A stretch of DNA of 56,128 nucleotides, taken from Chitinophaga pinensis (lineage in GTDB: Bacteria > Bacteroidota > Bacteroidia > AKYH767-A > OLB10). Positions 18,118-27,581 of the stretch are shown here, in pieces (the stretch's first letter is position 1; every line of letters begins with the position of its first letter). The notes beneath the pieces were generated by a model. It saw only the letters and a program-made list of their open reading frames with translations, was not told the origin of the DNA and did no database searches. The translations under genes and the position numbers were made by a program. The stretch spans positions 1 to 56,128 of the forward strand of contig CALQOD010000006.1 of the NCBI GenBank assembly GCA_943332105.1, written 5' to 3'.

Positions 18118-19345
18118 ATAAACTTTCTATGGTTTCTTTTATTATCAGAATACAATCTTTCAATTGCTCTTCGTTAATCACTAGCGGAGGAGCAAATCGA
18201 ATAATATCTCCATGAGTTGGTTTTGCAAGCAATCCTTTGTCTTTTAATTTTAAGCATATATCCCATGCATCAATGCCGTCCTTCTCCTGAATAACAATTG
18301 CATTTAACAATCCTTTTCCTCTAACAGCAGTAACACGATCTGAATTTATTTCACTTAATCCTACTCTTAAAATAGCACCTAGTCGTTCTGCATTCTCGGA
18401 AAGTTTTTCATCTATAACTACCTGCATAGCCGCAATTGCAACTGCACAGGCTAGAGGATTACCTCCATAAGTACTGCCATGCTCACCTGGTTTTATCGTC
18501 AACATAATTTCGTTACTCGCTAATACAGCAGATACGGGTATTGTTCCTCCCGATAATGCCTTTCCTAAAACTAAAATATCTGGCTTCACATTTTCATGAT
18601 CACAAGCTAACATTTTTCCTGTCCTTGCTATTCCCGTTTGAACTTCATCAGCAATAAAAAGTACATTGTATTTTTTACATAGATTAGAAACTCCTTTTAA
18701 ATAACCTTCATTCGGAACAAGAACACCAGCTTCACCTTGAATAGGCTCCACCATAAATGCCGCAACATTAGGGTCGCTAATAGCTTTCTCTAATGCAACT
18801 AAATCGTTGTAAGGTATTAATTCAAACCCTGGCATAAATGGACCGTAGCCAGCATAACTCGATGGATCATTCGATGAGGATACGGCAGCTAATGTTCTTC
18901 CCCAGAAATTTCCTTCTGCAAAAATGACTTTCGCTTTATTTTTTTCAATTCCTTTTACTTCATATCCCCAACGGCGCGCTAACTTAATAGCTGTTTCCCC
19001 GCCTTCAACACCCGTGTTCATTGGAAGTAATTTGTCATAGCCTAATAATTCAGTCATGAACTTTTCATACTTGCCTAAAACATCATTATGAAATGCACGA
19101 GATGTTAATGTTAATTTTGAAGCCTGCTCCACCATAGCTGCAATAATCTTCGGATGACAATGTCCTTGGTTAACGGCAGAATAAGCAGAAAGAAAATCGT
19201 AGTAACGATTGCCATCTACGTCCCAAACAAAAACGCCTTCACCTTTTGTTAAAACAACTGGAATAGGATGGTAGTTATGCGCACCGTATTTATCTTCTAA
19301 CTGTATAGCTTCTGCACTTAAGCTCGATGAAATATTCGAATTCAT
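18116..19345 (-). CDS. rocD: Ornithine--oxo-acid transaminase
   Basis: 409 residues, class III PLP-dependent aminotransferase converting ornithine plus 2-oxoglutarate to glutamate-5-semialdehyde and glutamate. Diagnostic OAT features: start [71 protein letters not shown] and PLP Schiff-base Lys262 in [15 protein letters not shown]. These distinguish it from acetylornithine aminotransferase. No arginase or proline genes are adjacent, so it is a stand-alone arginine/proline link. Confidence 0.95.
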   Translation of the reverse strand: MNSNISSSLSAEAIQLEDKYGAHNYHPIPVVLTKGEGVFVWDVDGNRYYDFLSAYSAVNQGHCHPKIIAAMVEQASKLTLTSRAFHNDVLGKYEKFMTELLGYDKLLPMNTGVEGGETAIKLARRWGYEVKGIEKNKAKVIFAEGNFWGRTLAAVSSSNDPSSYAGYGPFMPGFELIPYNDLVALEKAISDPNVAAFMVEPIQGEAGVLVPNEGYLKGVSNLCKKYNVLFIADEVQTGIARTGKMLACDHENVKPDILVLGKALSGGTIPVSAVLASNEIMLTIKPGEHGSTYGGNPLACAVAIAAMQVVIDEKLSENAERLGAILRVGLSEINSDRVTAVRGKGLLNAIVIQEKDGIDAWDICLKLKDKGLLAKPTHGDIIRFAPPLVINEEQLKDCILIIKETIESL

Positions 19346-19362
19346 ATAGTAAATAATTGTTG

Positions 19363-19370
19363 CAAAGGTA
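19363..19370 (-). promoter_or_regulatory. -7 box of rocD (TACCTTTG)
   Basis: Minus-strand TACCTTTG, exact TAnnTTTG, ends 17 bases before the rocD ATG. Confidence 0.55.
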
Positions 19371-19400
19371 GCGTTTTATCCGGCGAAAGTAAACAGGCGT

Positions 19401-21767
19401 TTATCGGATAACGGTAATCGTTCCCAGTTTCTCATAAACTGTCCGTAAGTCATATCCCGAATAACGAAGTCGGTAAAAATATACACCCTGCGGCACATCT
19501 ACATTTTTGTATTTTCCATCCCACGTATCTTCAATCGAATGACTTTCAAATATCAATTGCGACCAACGGTTCAATAATAAAAGCTTGTAATCTTTAATAA
19601 AGGCACCTTCAGCCTTCCAAAATTCATTTAAGTCATCTTCATTAGGGGAAAATGCATTGGGTAAAAATAAAATTGGCTTTTGTATTAATTCTATTTCGTT
19701 GGAAAAGCTTTTCGCATTGTTACCTCCTTGATTTTCTTCTGCACGAATACGATAATGAAACTCGCCATTTTTAAGAGGTAAATCATCATCAATAAAATCA
19801 AAAGTAGTAGCATTGCTAAAAAATAAATCAGAATAAGGAATTCCAAATGTTTGTTCTGAACGTTCGATGTAATATCCCGCTAATTGATTATCCCAGTTGA
19901 TGTATTCACTCCATATTAAACGATTTTCATAAGGAAACTGCTCTCCTTCTAACAAAATACTACATTGTTCTTCGCATGGCGGGAACATGTTGTCGCACTC
20001 ATCTGTTACGTAAATTTTATAGCAATATGATGTTTCGTTGGTATACACTTTTTCATCTGTAAAGCTATTGAAACTATAGTTCTTTAATTGTGCAATTTCT
20101 TCCCAACTGCAAGTATCGCAATTTAGTTTTCGTTGGATATGTAAGGTTGATAAAAATAAATCAGGGTCGCTCTTCCAGGTAATTGTGATTTGATCATGTT
20201 CGGGAACAGATATACTAATTAATTCAGGTGTTTTAATAAAGGTCGTGTCGCCACTACATAATATATCAGAAGCGGGACCTTCAATTCCACAGCGGTTGGT
20301 GCCAGTGATGTAATAACAATATTGGTTTGTTATATTGTTAATTGCAGTTGAGTCGTAAAGCGTAGTGGCTTTTGGAAGATTTGTGATTTGGGTAAACGGA
20401 CCACCGTTAGTGCTTCTGTATATGGTAAAATAGTCGAACAAACGATTTATGATGGTATTATCGTTGGCGATAGTTATAGCAATGGTGTTTTCATCTGTTA
20501 CCTGAAGACATAAAATATTTTGCTGAGCAATTATTGGAGTGGGTCTGACAAGGATCGAAAATTTACCAATCGAGGTTAATGGCAACGGACAGCCGTTATC
20601 GGATAATTCATAGGTAATGAGATAGGCCGAATCTCTTCCTTGATTGCAGGATGTATTCCAGCAAAAAGTAGTACTTACGAATGATTGTCCAACGGTATCA
20701 TAACTTATAGCATATGGAGCTTGAATAGTTGTGTTTGGAAAGTTGGCAAAAATTTCTCCAGAATAATTTAAAAACAGTGAATCGTTATTGGGGTCATTGG
20801 CTGTTACATTAAAACATAAATTGTCGCCAGCATATAACTCATATTTTTTATTGACCACATTCGCTGATAAATTAGGAGGTGTGTTGCCACTGCAAGGGAT
20901 AGCCGTAATTTCAATTTCACGACGAATCTCTCCAATCTGAATACCATTTCGGTATTCTTTAACGCTCACTGCCATTGCGTACAATCCTGTTCCGTCTGTT
21001 TGTCCTTCCGCTAATCCTGTTTGTCGGTTTATGACTAACGGCATCGTGGTTCCGCAAATGCCATTTATTGAAAAAGGTGGTTGCCAAGCGCAAGAGACGT
21101 AGGGTACAGGCTGCGGAATCTGATTTCCTCCTGAAGGGCTAAATGGATTTGGGGTTGCTGATGAGGTATTGCCGCCTGCAAGAGGAGAGCTAAATGTGTA
21201 AACTAATGAATCGCCATCAATATCTACCGCAGTAAAGGGTAATTTGAAATATGACTGCGCGCATACATAGGGTAGAGGTGGCACTATAAATTCCGGACTT
21301 GAACTTTGTAATACAGGATCGGGAATCGAACAGTAAAAAGCCATACCTGCCTGACTCGGACTTTGAATATTAACTACGGTTGTATTTCTGCAACATCGTT
21401 CCCAAACTAAATAATAGCCTAGAGGTCTGTTAGGTAATTGAACTGTTCGCTTATAAGTTCCTGCTTGCATGCATACTGTTGGAGGGGCAATACATCCGGG
21501 GCCTGAATAAGAAAGCGCTTGAATTGTTCCTAAATCTAGATGAATCGTATCGTATAAGGTATTGTCGTCAGCACTAAAGATTCCGATAGTGATATTTTGA
21601 TCAAACGGAGCAGCCTGCGAATTAGAACAATCGCGGTAAAGGACTAATTCAACTTCGAAATTATTATTGCCTAAGTACTTCGTTGTTAATTCGCCACCAG
21701 CAATATGCAATGAAAAAGCAAAATTGCTTGCTAAAATCAAAAGAATTAACAGCGAAAGTTTTTTCAT
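19401..21767 (-). CDS. Large secreted protein with gliding-motility type C-terminal domain (T9SS type B sorting)
   Basis: 788 residues. Signal peptide MKKLSLLILLILASNFAFS. The N-terminal part (HIAGGELTTKYLGNNNFEV, LYRDCSNSQ) starts a beta-rich, cysteine-bearing region common to Bacteroidota surface proteins with 'gliding motility-associated C-terminal' annotation. Several fibronectin-like/Ig sandwiches follow at about 410-690. The last ~90 residues (LPNAFSPNEDDLNEFWKAEG, DTWDGKYKNVDVPQGVYFY) are the CHU_C / type B sorting domain. Type B substrates are usually secreted or held by partner proteins; no PorP/SprF partner is adjacent. Function unknown; adhesin-like by analogy. Confidence 0.88.
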   Translation of the reverse strand: MKKLSLLILLILASNFAFSLHIAGGELTTKYLGNNNFEVELVLYRDCSNSQAAPFDQNITIGIFSADDNTLYDTIHLDLGTIQALSYSGPGCIAPPTVCMQAGTYKRTVQLPNRPLGYYLVWERCCRNTTVVNIQSPSQAGMAFYCSIPDPVLQSSSPEFIVPPLPYVCAQSYFKLPFTAVDIDGDSLVYTFSSPLAGGNTSSATPNPFSPSGGNQIPQPVPYVSCAWQPPFSINGICGTTMPLVINRQTGLAEGQTDGTGLYAMAVSVKEYRNGIQIGEIRREIEITAIPCSGNTPPNLSANVVNKKYELYAGDNLCFNVTANDPNNDSLFLNYSGEIFANFPNTTIQAPYAISYDTVGQSFVSTTFCWNTSCNQGRDSAYLITYELSDNGCPLPLTSIGKFSILVRPTPIIAQQNILCLQVTDENTIAITIANDNTIINRLFDYFTIYRSTNGGPFTQITNLPKATTLYDSTAINNITNQYCYYITGTNRCGIEGPASDILCSGDTTFIKTPELISISVPEHDQITITWKSDPDLFLSTLHIQRKLNCDTCSWEEIAQLKNYSFNSFTDEKVYTNETSYCYKIYVTDECDNMFPPCEEQCSILLEGEQFPYENRLIWSEYINWDNQLAGYYIERSEQTFGIPYSDLFFSNATTFDFIDDDLPLKNGEFHYRIRAEENQGGNNAKSFSNEIELIQKPILFLPNAFSPNEDDLNEFWKAEGAFIKDYKLLLLNRWSQLIFESHSIEDTWDGKYKNVDVPQGVYFYRLRYSGYDLRTVYEKLGTITVIR

Positions 21768-21788
21768 TTATTTAGTGTCGAGGCAGCT

Positions 21789-21806
21789 CAAAGTTACCTA
21801 TTTTTA
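21789..21806. promoter_or_regulatory. Divergent, nearly abutting -7 boxes
   Basis: Minus-strand TAACTTTG (21789-21796), an exact match, serves the T9SS type B gene. Plus-strand TATTTTTA (21799-21806), one base off consensus, is placed for rlmD (ATG 21825). The two boxes are 2 bases apart, so polymerase binding in one direction should exclude the other. Confidence 0.4.
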
Positions 21807-21824
21807 TCTCCGTAAAAAAATAAT

Positions 21825-23222
21825 ATGAAGCCGGGAGATATAATAGAAAATTTAGAGGTGATTGATATTGCTGATGATGGAAAAGCAGTATGTAAAAATG
21901 AGGGAGTAGTTATCTTTATTGATAATGCTGTACCAGGTGATATTGTCAATGTGAAAATTCGTAAGAAGCATAAATCTTTTTTTGAAGGGAGTGTTGATTC
22001 AATCGTTCAACCATCAAAAGAAAGAACGAATCCTGTTTGTCATCATTTTGGAACGTGTGGTGGTTGTAAGTGGCAGCACTTTTCTTACGCTATGCAATTG
22101 CAGTTTAAACAAAAGCAAGTAGTGGATGCAATGACACGTATTGGTAAATTAGAAAATCCAAATATTCTTCCCATCATAGGTAGTGCAGAGCAAACATTTT
22201 ATCGCAATAAACTCGATTATAGTTTTGCTGATAGAAAATGGCTTACCCGCGAAGAGATGAATGTTGATGAGCCTGCATTTGAGCCAGGCTTAGGATTTCA
22301 TATTCCTGGTAAGTTCGATAAAGTATTAGATATTAGTCAATGTTATTTGCAAGCTGATCCATCTAACGATATCAGACTAAGTGTACGAAAGTATTGCGTT
22401 GAAAACGAAATGCCGTTTATCAATATTCGTAAGCGTGAGGGAATGATGAGAGGATTGATAATTCGTAATACTAACATTGGAGGATTAATGGTCATTGTCA
22501 TGGTGTTTCAGGATGAAGAAGGGAAGTTAAATGGATTGTTGGAGCATCTGAAAAATAATTTTCCGCAGATAACTTCATTGCTATATGTGATAAACAATAA
22601 AGCCAATGACACCATTCACGATCAGGAAATCCATTGCTATCATGGTATGGAATACATCGAAGAGCAAATGGAAAATTTAACTTTTCGAATCGGACCAAAA
22701 TCGTTTTTTCAAACGAATGGTAAACAAGCGCTGGTGTTGTATCAAGTTGCTCGTGAATTCGCTAATTTGAAAGGTGATGAAGTGGTGTATGATTTATATA
22801 CTGGAACAGGAACTATTGCCAACTTCGTCGCACATCAGTCGAAGAAGGTGGTAGGAATTGAATATGTAAAAGAGGCTATCGATGATGCGAATGTAAATTC
22901 AGAAATCAATAATGTCGATAATACTGTTTTCTATGCAGGTGATATGAAAGATTTATTGACGGATGATTTCATGGAACAGAATGGAAGACCAGATGTTATT
23001 ATAACTGATCCACCACGAGTAGGCATGCATCAAGATGTTGTAAAGCAATTATTGAAAGTAGCTTGTAAGAAGATCGTTTATGTAAGTTGTAATCCTGCAA
23101 CGCAAGCGCGCGATCTAGAAATGCTAAGTGAGAAATATAAAATAGTGAAATTACAGCCTGTCGATATGTTTCCTCATACGGCTCATGTTGAGAATGTGGC
23201 TTTGTTAGAATTGATTGATTAA
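21825..23222 (+). CDS. rlmD: 23S rRNA (uracil-5-)-methyltransferase RlmD
   Basis: 465 residues. N-terminal TRAM domain (~1-60), then the 4Fe-4S cysteine cluster of RlmD/RlmC proteins (CHHFGTCGGCKWQHF, with a further Cys in DISQCYLQAD). The Rossmann domain has DLYTGTGTIANFVA, DPPRVGMH and the catalytic nucleophile Cys in YVSCNPATQARDLEML. The family methylates C5 of U1939 (RlmD) in 23S rRNA; RlmD versus RlmC/TrmA is chosen from the TRAM domain plus cysteine cluster. Two small unknown genes follow at 5- and 1-base gaps and are probably in the same transcript. Confidence 0.92.
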   Translation: MKPGDIIENLEVIDIADDGKAVCKNEGVVIFIDNAVPGDIVNVKIRKKHKSFFEGSVDSIVQPSKERTNPVCHHFGTCGGCKWQHFSYAMQLQFKQKQVVDAMTRIGKLENPNILPIIGSAEQTFYRNKLDYSFADRKWLTREEMNVDEPAFEPGLGFHIPGKFDKVLDISQCYLQADPSNDIRLSVRKYCVENEMPFINIRKREGMMRGLIIRNTNIGGLMVIVMVFQDEEGKLNGLLEHLKNNFPQITSLLYVINNKANDTIHDQEIHCYHGMEYIEEQMENLTFRIGPKSFFQTNGKQALVLYQVAREFANLKGDEVVYDLYTGTGTIANFVAHQSKKVVGIEYVKEAIDDANVNSEINNVDNTVFYAGDMKDLLTDDFMEQNGRPDVIITDPPRVGMHQDVVKQLLKVACKKIVYVSCNPATQARDLEMLSEKYKIVKLQPVDMFPHTAHVENVALLELID

Positions 23223-23227
23223 TAAAT

Positions 23228-23812
23228 ATGAAAAAAATAGTTTTCTTTCTTTTGATTGTTTTTAGTTTGAATACCTTCGGACAATCGAATGCTATTCGTT
23301 GTATAGAAAACTTTAAAGGCAGCAAGGATTTTCTTTTTTCGCGTTTCGATCATTATGGAGTAGGGACAAAAAAATCGAAATACTTAAAAACTAGTAAAGG
23401 ATTAGAAGAGGTTTCGAATATTGATAATTACAAATTGCATTTTACAACTTCAGATAAAATACCTTCATTGTTTATCAAGATTGAAGTTTCTGACACTGCA
23501 GCTTTTGAAATTGACAAAGCAATCATTGTCGATAATTACCAGCTCTTACTTCAAAATACCAAGCGCGTACAACCTATAGTTGATACATTAAATGTTAATG
23601 GCTATAACTTTTACGGATATACGAAATCGGAAATTGATTCAGCCGTTTCAATTGCTTCTTATGTTTATTTTACTAAATCGAATGAAGCCGTCTATTTTAA
23701 TTTTATGAATCGCTCAGGAAAAATATTGCTTTATAAAAGTATTTCGGAGTTTTTAGAGCAGCGAGATTTACTGCTTACCAATTTTGTTGAACGAATGAAA
23801 AAATTTAATTAA
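23228..23812 (+). CDS. Secreted or periplasmic hypothetical protein
   Basis: 194 residues, family not recognised. A signal peptide (MKKIVFFLLIVFSLNTFGQ, cleavage near GQ|SNA) directs export. The mature part is mixed alpha/beta with few cysteines; no lipobox, sorting domain or enzyme motif is visible. It begins 5 bases after rlmD and ends 1 base before the next gene, so it is the middle of a three-gene transcript. Context says nothing clear about function. Confidence 0.7.
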   Translation: MKKIVFFLLIVFSLNTFGQSNAIRCIENFKGSKDFLFSRFDHYGVGTKKSKYLKTSKGLEEVSNIDNYKLHFTTSDKIPSLFIKIEVSDTAAFEIDKAIIVDNYQLLLQNTKRVQPIVDTLNVNGYNFYGYTKSEIDSAVSIASYVYFTKSNEAVYFNFMNRSGKILLYKSISEFLEQRDLLLTNFVERMKKFN

Positions 23813-23813
23813 T

Positions 23814-24260
23814 ATGACTATCTGGGGTGTTTCCATATTTCAAGATAGAGATGCAATGGATCTCTTTGAAGAAATTTTAAATGGCGGTTATTTAGTGCAT
23901 GAAATTAGAACGTCATGTTCAATTGTTATCGACGATTACGAAGATTTAACAATGTACGAGACCTGTTGCGTAGCCGTGTTAGGCGCTGAACTTGTAGCGG
24001 CATCAATGGGTAATATTTCAAAACATTTTCCAGGTCCTGAATTTTTCGAAGGGGAATATACCGATGGAGTAAAAGTGGAACATCCTGATTGGGATGAACT
24101 TTCCGACTTTTCAAATAAAGATCTTCGATTGCTTGCCATCAATGCCATTAAAACACTTTTGATAACTGAGCGTTGTGATTATTATCTTTATTGGCGCGAT
24201 GCAAAAAATTATGAAGAGTGGGTGGCAGAAATGAATGATTTACTCGAGCGACTGCATTAA
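23814..24260 (+). CDS. Small acidic protein, DUF4259-like
   Basis: 148 residues, cytosolic, acidic. The start TIWGVSIFQDRDAMDLFEEI resembles the DUF4259 opening (typically G-x-W-G-x-x-x-F-x-N-D-x-A-x-D), and the alternating acidic helices fit that family; this assignment is by eye. Function unknown; DUF4259 proteins are often scattered singletons. It is co-directional with, and 1 base from, the preceding secreted protein and ends at a terminator. Confidence 0.65.
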   Translation: MTIWGVSIFQDRDAMDLFEEILNGGYLVHEIRTSCSIVIDDYEDLTMYETCCVAVLGAELVAASMGNISKHFPGPEFFEGEYTDGVKVEHPDWDELSDFSNKDLRLLAINAIKTLLITERCDYYLYWRDAKNYEEWVAEMNDLLERLH

Positions 24261-24289
24261 AAAAGGCCATCTCATCGAGACAGCCTTTT
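24261..24289. terminator. Intrinsic terminator between convergent genes
   Basis: AAAAGGC pairs with GCCTTTT, with an inner TCTC/GAGA helix and a 3-nt loop. It is flanked by A/T runs on both strands and lies between the DUF4259-like gene and lpdA. Confidence 0.7.
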
Positions 24290-24309
24290 ACAAAAATCAT
24301 TATTGTTTC

Positions 24310-25698
24310 TTATAAGTGAATCACTTCGCCATAAGCCATCGCTACGGCTTCCATTACGGCTTCCGACATAGTTGGGTGTGGGTGTATCGACTTAATAATT
24401 TCATGACCTGTTGTCTCTAAATTTCTTGCAACAACAACTTCAGAAATCATCTCCGTCACATTCGCTCCAATGAAGTGAGCTCCTAACCACTCACCATATT
24501 TCGCATCAAAAATTACTTTTACAAATCCTTCTGATGTTCCACCAGCTTGTGCTTTCCCACTTGCTGAGAATGGAAATTTACCAACTTTAATTTCGTAACC
24601 TGCTTCCTTCGCTGCTTTTTCTGTCATACCAACAGATGCAATTTCCGGAGAGCAATAAGTACATCCAGGGATATTTCCGTAGTTAATTGGCTCTACATGC
24701 ATACCTGCGATTTTTTCTACACAACAAATGCCTTCAGCTGATGCAACGTGTGCTAACGCTGGTCCCTTAACGATATCGCCAATAGCATAAATGCCTGGTA
24801 TATTAGTTTGATAAAAATCGTTAATTAACACTTTGCCTTTATCTGTGATTACACCAACTTCTTCTAATCCGATATTTTCTAGATTTGAAACAACACCAGC
24901 AGCAGAAAGTACGATATCACAATCGATAACTTCTTCTCCTTTTCCAGTTTTAACTTTTACCTTGCAACCATTTCCTGCTGTATCAACCGATTCAACCGAT
25001 GAGCTAGTCATAACATTTATGCCCATCTTCTTGAATGATTTTTCTAATTGCTTACTAATATCGTCGTCTTCAACAGGAACAATGTTCGGCATGAACTCAA
25101 CGAGAGTTACTTTCGTTCCCATTGCGCTGTAGAAATACGCAAACTCACAGCCGATAGCACCTGATCCAACAATCACCATACTCTTAGGCATTTCAGGTAA
25201 AACCATAGCCTCGCGATAGCCAATTATTTTCTTTCCATCCTGAGGCATATTTGGTAAATTACGACTACGCGATCCTGTAGCAAGCATGATATGATTCGCT
25301 TCAATCAAAGAAACTTTACCATCAGCAGTAGTCAGTTCTATTTTTTTACCTGGCTTTAATTTTCCGTAACCGCTAATAACATCAATTTTATTTTTCTTGA
25401 ATAAAAACTGAATTCCTTTGCTCATGCCATCAGCCACTCCGCGACTTCTCTTCACCACTGCATTAAAATCTGCTTTGCCTTCTGTAACAGTAATGCCGTA
25501 ATCAGCAGCATGTTTTAAATATTCAAAAACTTGAGCGCTCTTTAATAAAGCTTTGGTTGGAATACATCCCCAGTTTAAACAAACACCGCCTAATGATTCT
25601 TTTTCAACCACGGCTACTTTCATCCCCAATTGGCTGGCGCGAATGGCAGCAACATATCCTCCAGGACCACTTCCAATAACTACTAAATCGTAATTCAT
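24310..25698 (-). CDS. lpdA: Dihydrolipoyl dehydrogenase (E3)
   Basis: 462 residues. FAD-binding GSGPGGYVAAIRA (9-21), redox-active disulfide GGVCLNWGCIPTK with Cys40 and Cys45, NAD-binding VGSGAIGCEFAYFYSAMG, and the C-terminal interface active site HPHPTMSEAVMEA. It reoxidises dihydrolipoamide for the pyruvate and 2-oxoglutarate dehydrogenase complexes and the glycine cleavage system. The E1/E2 genes are not in the window, so the enzyme is encoded alone and may serve several complexes. Standard length. Confidence 0.96.
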   Translation of the reverse strand: MNYDLVVIGSGPGGYVAAIRASQLGMKVAVVEKESLGGVCLNWGCIPTKALLKSAQVFEYLKHAADYGITVTEGKADFNAVVKRSRGVADGMSKGIQFLFKKNKIDVISGYGKLKPGKKIELTTADGKVSLIEANHIMLATGSRSRNLPNMPQDGKKIIGYREAMVLPEMPKSMVIVGSGAIGCEFAYFYSAMGTKVTLVEFMPNIVPVEDDDISKQLEKSFKKMGINVMTSSSVESVDTAGNGCKVKVKTGKGEEVIDCDIVLSAAGVVSNLENIGLEEVGVITDKGKVLINDFYQTNIPGIYAIGDIVKGPALAHVASAEGICCVEKIAGMHVEPINYGNIPGCTYCSPEIASVGMTEKAAKEAGYEIKVGKFPFSASGKAQAGGTSEGFVKVIFDAKYGEWLGAHFIGANVTEMISEVVVARNLETTGHEIIKSIHPHPTMSEAVMEAVAMAYGEVIHL

Positions 25699-25719
25699 AA
25701 TTGTATGTTTTTAATGGGG

Positions 25720-25727
25720 CAAAGGTA
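25720..25727 (-). promoter_or_regulatory. -7 box of lpdA (TACCTTTG)
   Basis: Minus-strand TACCTTTG is an exact TAnnTTTG match, 21 bases before the lpdA ATG. Confidence 0.55.
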
Positions 25728-25868
25728 ATCGAAATCTAAATAAGTTCAGTCAAGGGCTTTTCGATATTTCAGATAGGGGATATGACTAAATTTCAGTAGT
25801 ATAAAACTCGATTGGTTTCCCTTCTAATGTTCCTTCTTTGGTTACCTTTACACCCAAGATAAATTATT

Positions 25869-27581
25869 ATGTGGCAGTATCAAATTTCTTCTTCTAATCC
25901 ATCTACCCGTTACATCCAAGTTGCTTTCAAGTCGAATGTAAACTCCGATAGCACATTGGTTAAGTTACCGAAGTGGCGTCCCGGTAGGTATGAACTAGGA
26001 AATTTTGCTAAGAATATTCGTGATTTTAAAATTACCGATGAACATGGTAATCCTGTTCAATTTGAAAAAATAGATAGTCATTGTTGGATGGTGAATACAG
26101 TTGCCTGCAACGAAATGACCATCAAGTTTAATTATTACGCGAACCAGTTAGATGCAGGAGCTTGTTTTACAGATACTGATTTTTTATATGTTAATCCTAT
26201 TCATTGTATGCCGTATTTAGCGGACATGCTTCATACCGAATGTGTTTTAACAATTGATGTAGATGTGGCTTGGGAAATTGCCTGCGGATTAAAACCACTC
26301 AGCAAGAATGTACTTCATGCAGCGTCTTATCATGATTTAGTGGATAGTCCTTTTATCGCCTCTGCATCTATGCATCATGATTCATTTGATGTCGATGGAG
26401 TTAAATTTCATCTTTGGTTTCAGGGAGAAGTGAATCCCGATCTTGATCGCATCAAAAAAGATTTCATTGCTTACACGCAAAAGCAGTTTGTGGTGATGGG
26501 TACTTTCCCTGTTGCTGAATATCATTATTTGATTTTAATAACGCCGTATCGTTTTTATCACGGCGTTGAGCATACAACTTCTACAGTTCTCGCCCTTGGA
26601 CCAGGTTATTCATTAATGAAGCCTGAATTTTATAAAGAGTTGTTGGGTGTTGCATCGCACGAATTATTTCATACATGGAATGTGAAAACATTACGCCCGA
26701 AAGATTTTGTACAGTACGATTACTCGCAAGAGAATTACAGTCGACTAGGTTGGGTGTATGAAGGGTTTACTACTTACTATGGTGATTTGTTTTTAGCGCG
26801 TTCCGGATTTTTTACCATGCAGGATTGGTTTGCTGAAGTGAATGTTCGTTTACAAAAACATTTTGATAATGATGCTCGTTTTCGGTATTCCGTAGCTGAT
26901 AGTAGTTTTGATACGTGGTTAGATGGATATGTTCCAGGTGCGCCGCATCGCAAAACGAATATTTACGATGAAGGAAGTATCATTGCTATGATGCTTGATT
27001 TGTACCTTCGTCGAGCAAGTAAAAACCTGAACTCATTAGATACGTTATTTAAAAAGTTGTATGATGATTTTTCAGGACATCATCGTGGCTATCAAACGGA
27101 AGATATTTTAAATCTTGCTATTGAAATGAGTGATGCAGGAGTGAAAATAATTTTCGATGATTACATTCATGGAACTAAAAACACAGAATCATTCCTGAAT
27201 GAATTATTGCACGAAGTGGGTTGCTATGTAAGTAGGATTCCTGCAAAGAATACACAGGAGAGATGCTTTGGATTCAAGACGATTCAAGAACAAGGTAACA
27301 CTAAAGTTGGATCCATTTATCCCGGAAGTTTGGCTGAATTAGCTGGACTAGCAAAGGATGATGAAATAGCTGCTGTAAACGGGTGGAAAGTAGAAAGTAA
27401 CTTAAGTGATTTGCTGCAATTATACAACATAGTTGATTTAACCGTTTTTTCTCAAAAGAAAATGAAGTCGATTAATTTGGTAGCTTCTGATAATCGATAT
27501 TTTGATACAATAAAATTGGGTACTATTACAGATGCAAGTGAAGCGCAGAAAGCAGCGTTTAAAAGCTGGACAAACTTATAA
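25869..27581 (+). CDS. M61-family metallopeptidase with PDZ domain
   Basis: 570 residues. N-terminal beta-sandwich (~1-170), catalytic domain with zinc motif HELFHTWNVKTLRPKDF (HExxH) and downstream Glu ligand in GWVYEGFTTYYGDL, then a C-terminal PDZ-like segment (about 465-540; KVGSIYPGSLAELAGLAKDDEIAAVNGWKV). This is the glycyl-aminopeptidase-like M61 family. No signal peptide is apparent, so it is inferred to be cytosolic. The stop overlaps the next start (TAATG), so it is translationally coupled to rlmF. Confidence 0.9.
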   Translation: MWQYQISSSNPSTRYIQVAFKSNVNSDSTLVKLPKWRPGRYELGNFAKNIRDFKITDEHGNPVQFEKIDSHCWMVNTVACNEMTIKFNYYANQLDAGACFTDTDFLYVNPIHCMPYLADMLHTECVLTIDVDVAWEIACGLKPLSKNVLHAASYHDLVDSPFIASASMHHDSFDVDGVKFHLWFQGEVNPDLDRIKKDFIAYTQKQFVVMGTFPVAEYHYLILITPYRFYHGVEHTTSTVLALGPGYSLMKPEFYKELLGVASHELFHTWNVKTLRPKDFVQYDYSQENYSRLGWVYEGFTTYYGDLFLARSGFFTMQDWFAEVNVRLQKHFDNDARFRYSVADSSFDTWLDGYVPGAPHRKTNIYDEGSIIAMMLDLYLRRASKNLNSLDTLFKKLYDDFSGHHRGYQTEDILNLAIEMSDAGVKIIFDDYIHGTKNTESFLNELLHEVGCYVSRIPAKNTQERCFGFKTIQEQGNTKVGSIYPGSLAELAGLAKDDEIAAVNGWKVESNLSDLLQLYNIVDLTVFSQKKMKSINLVASDNRYFDTIKLGTITDASEAQKAAFKSWTNL

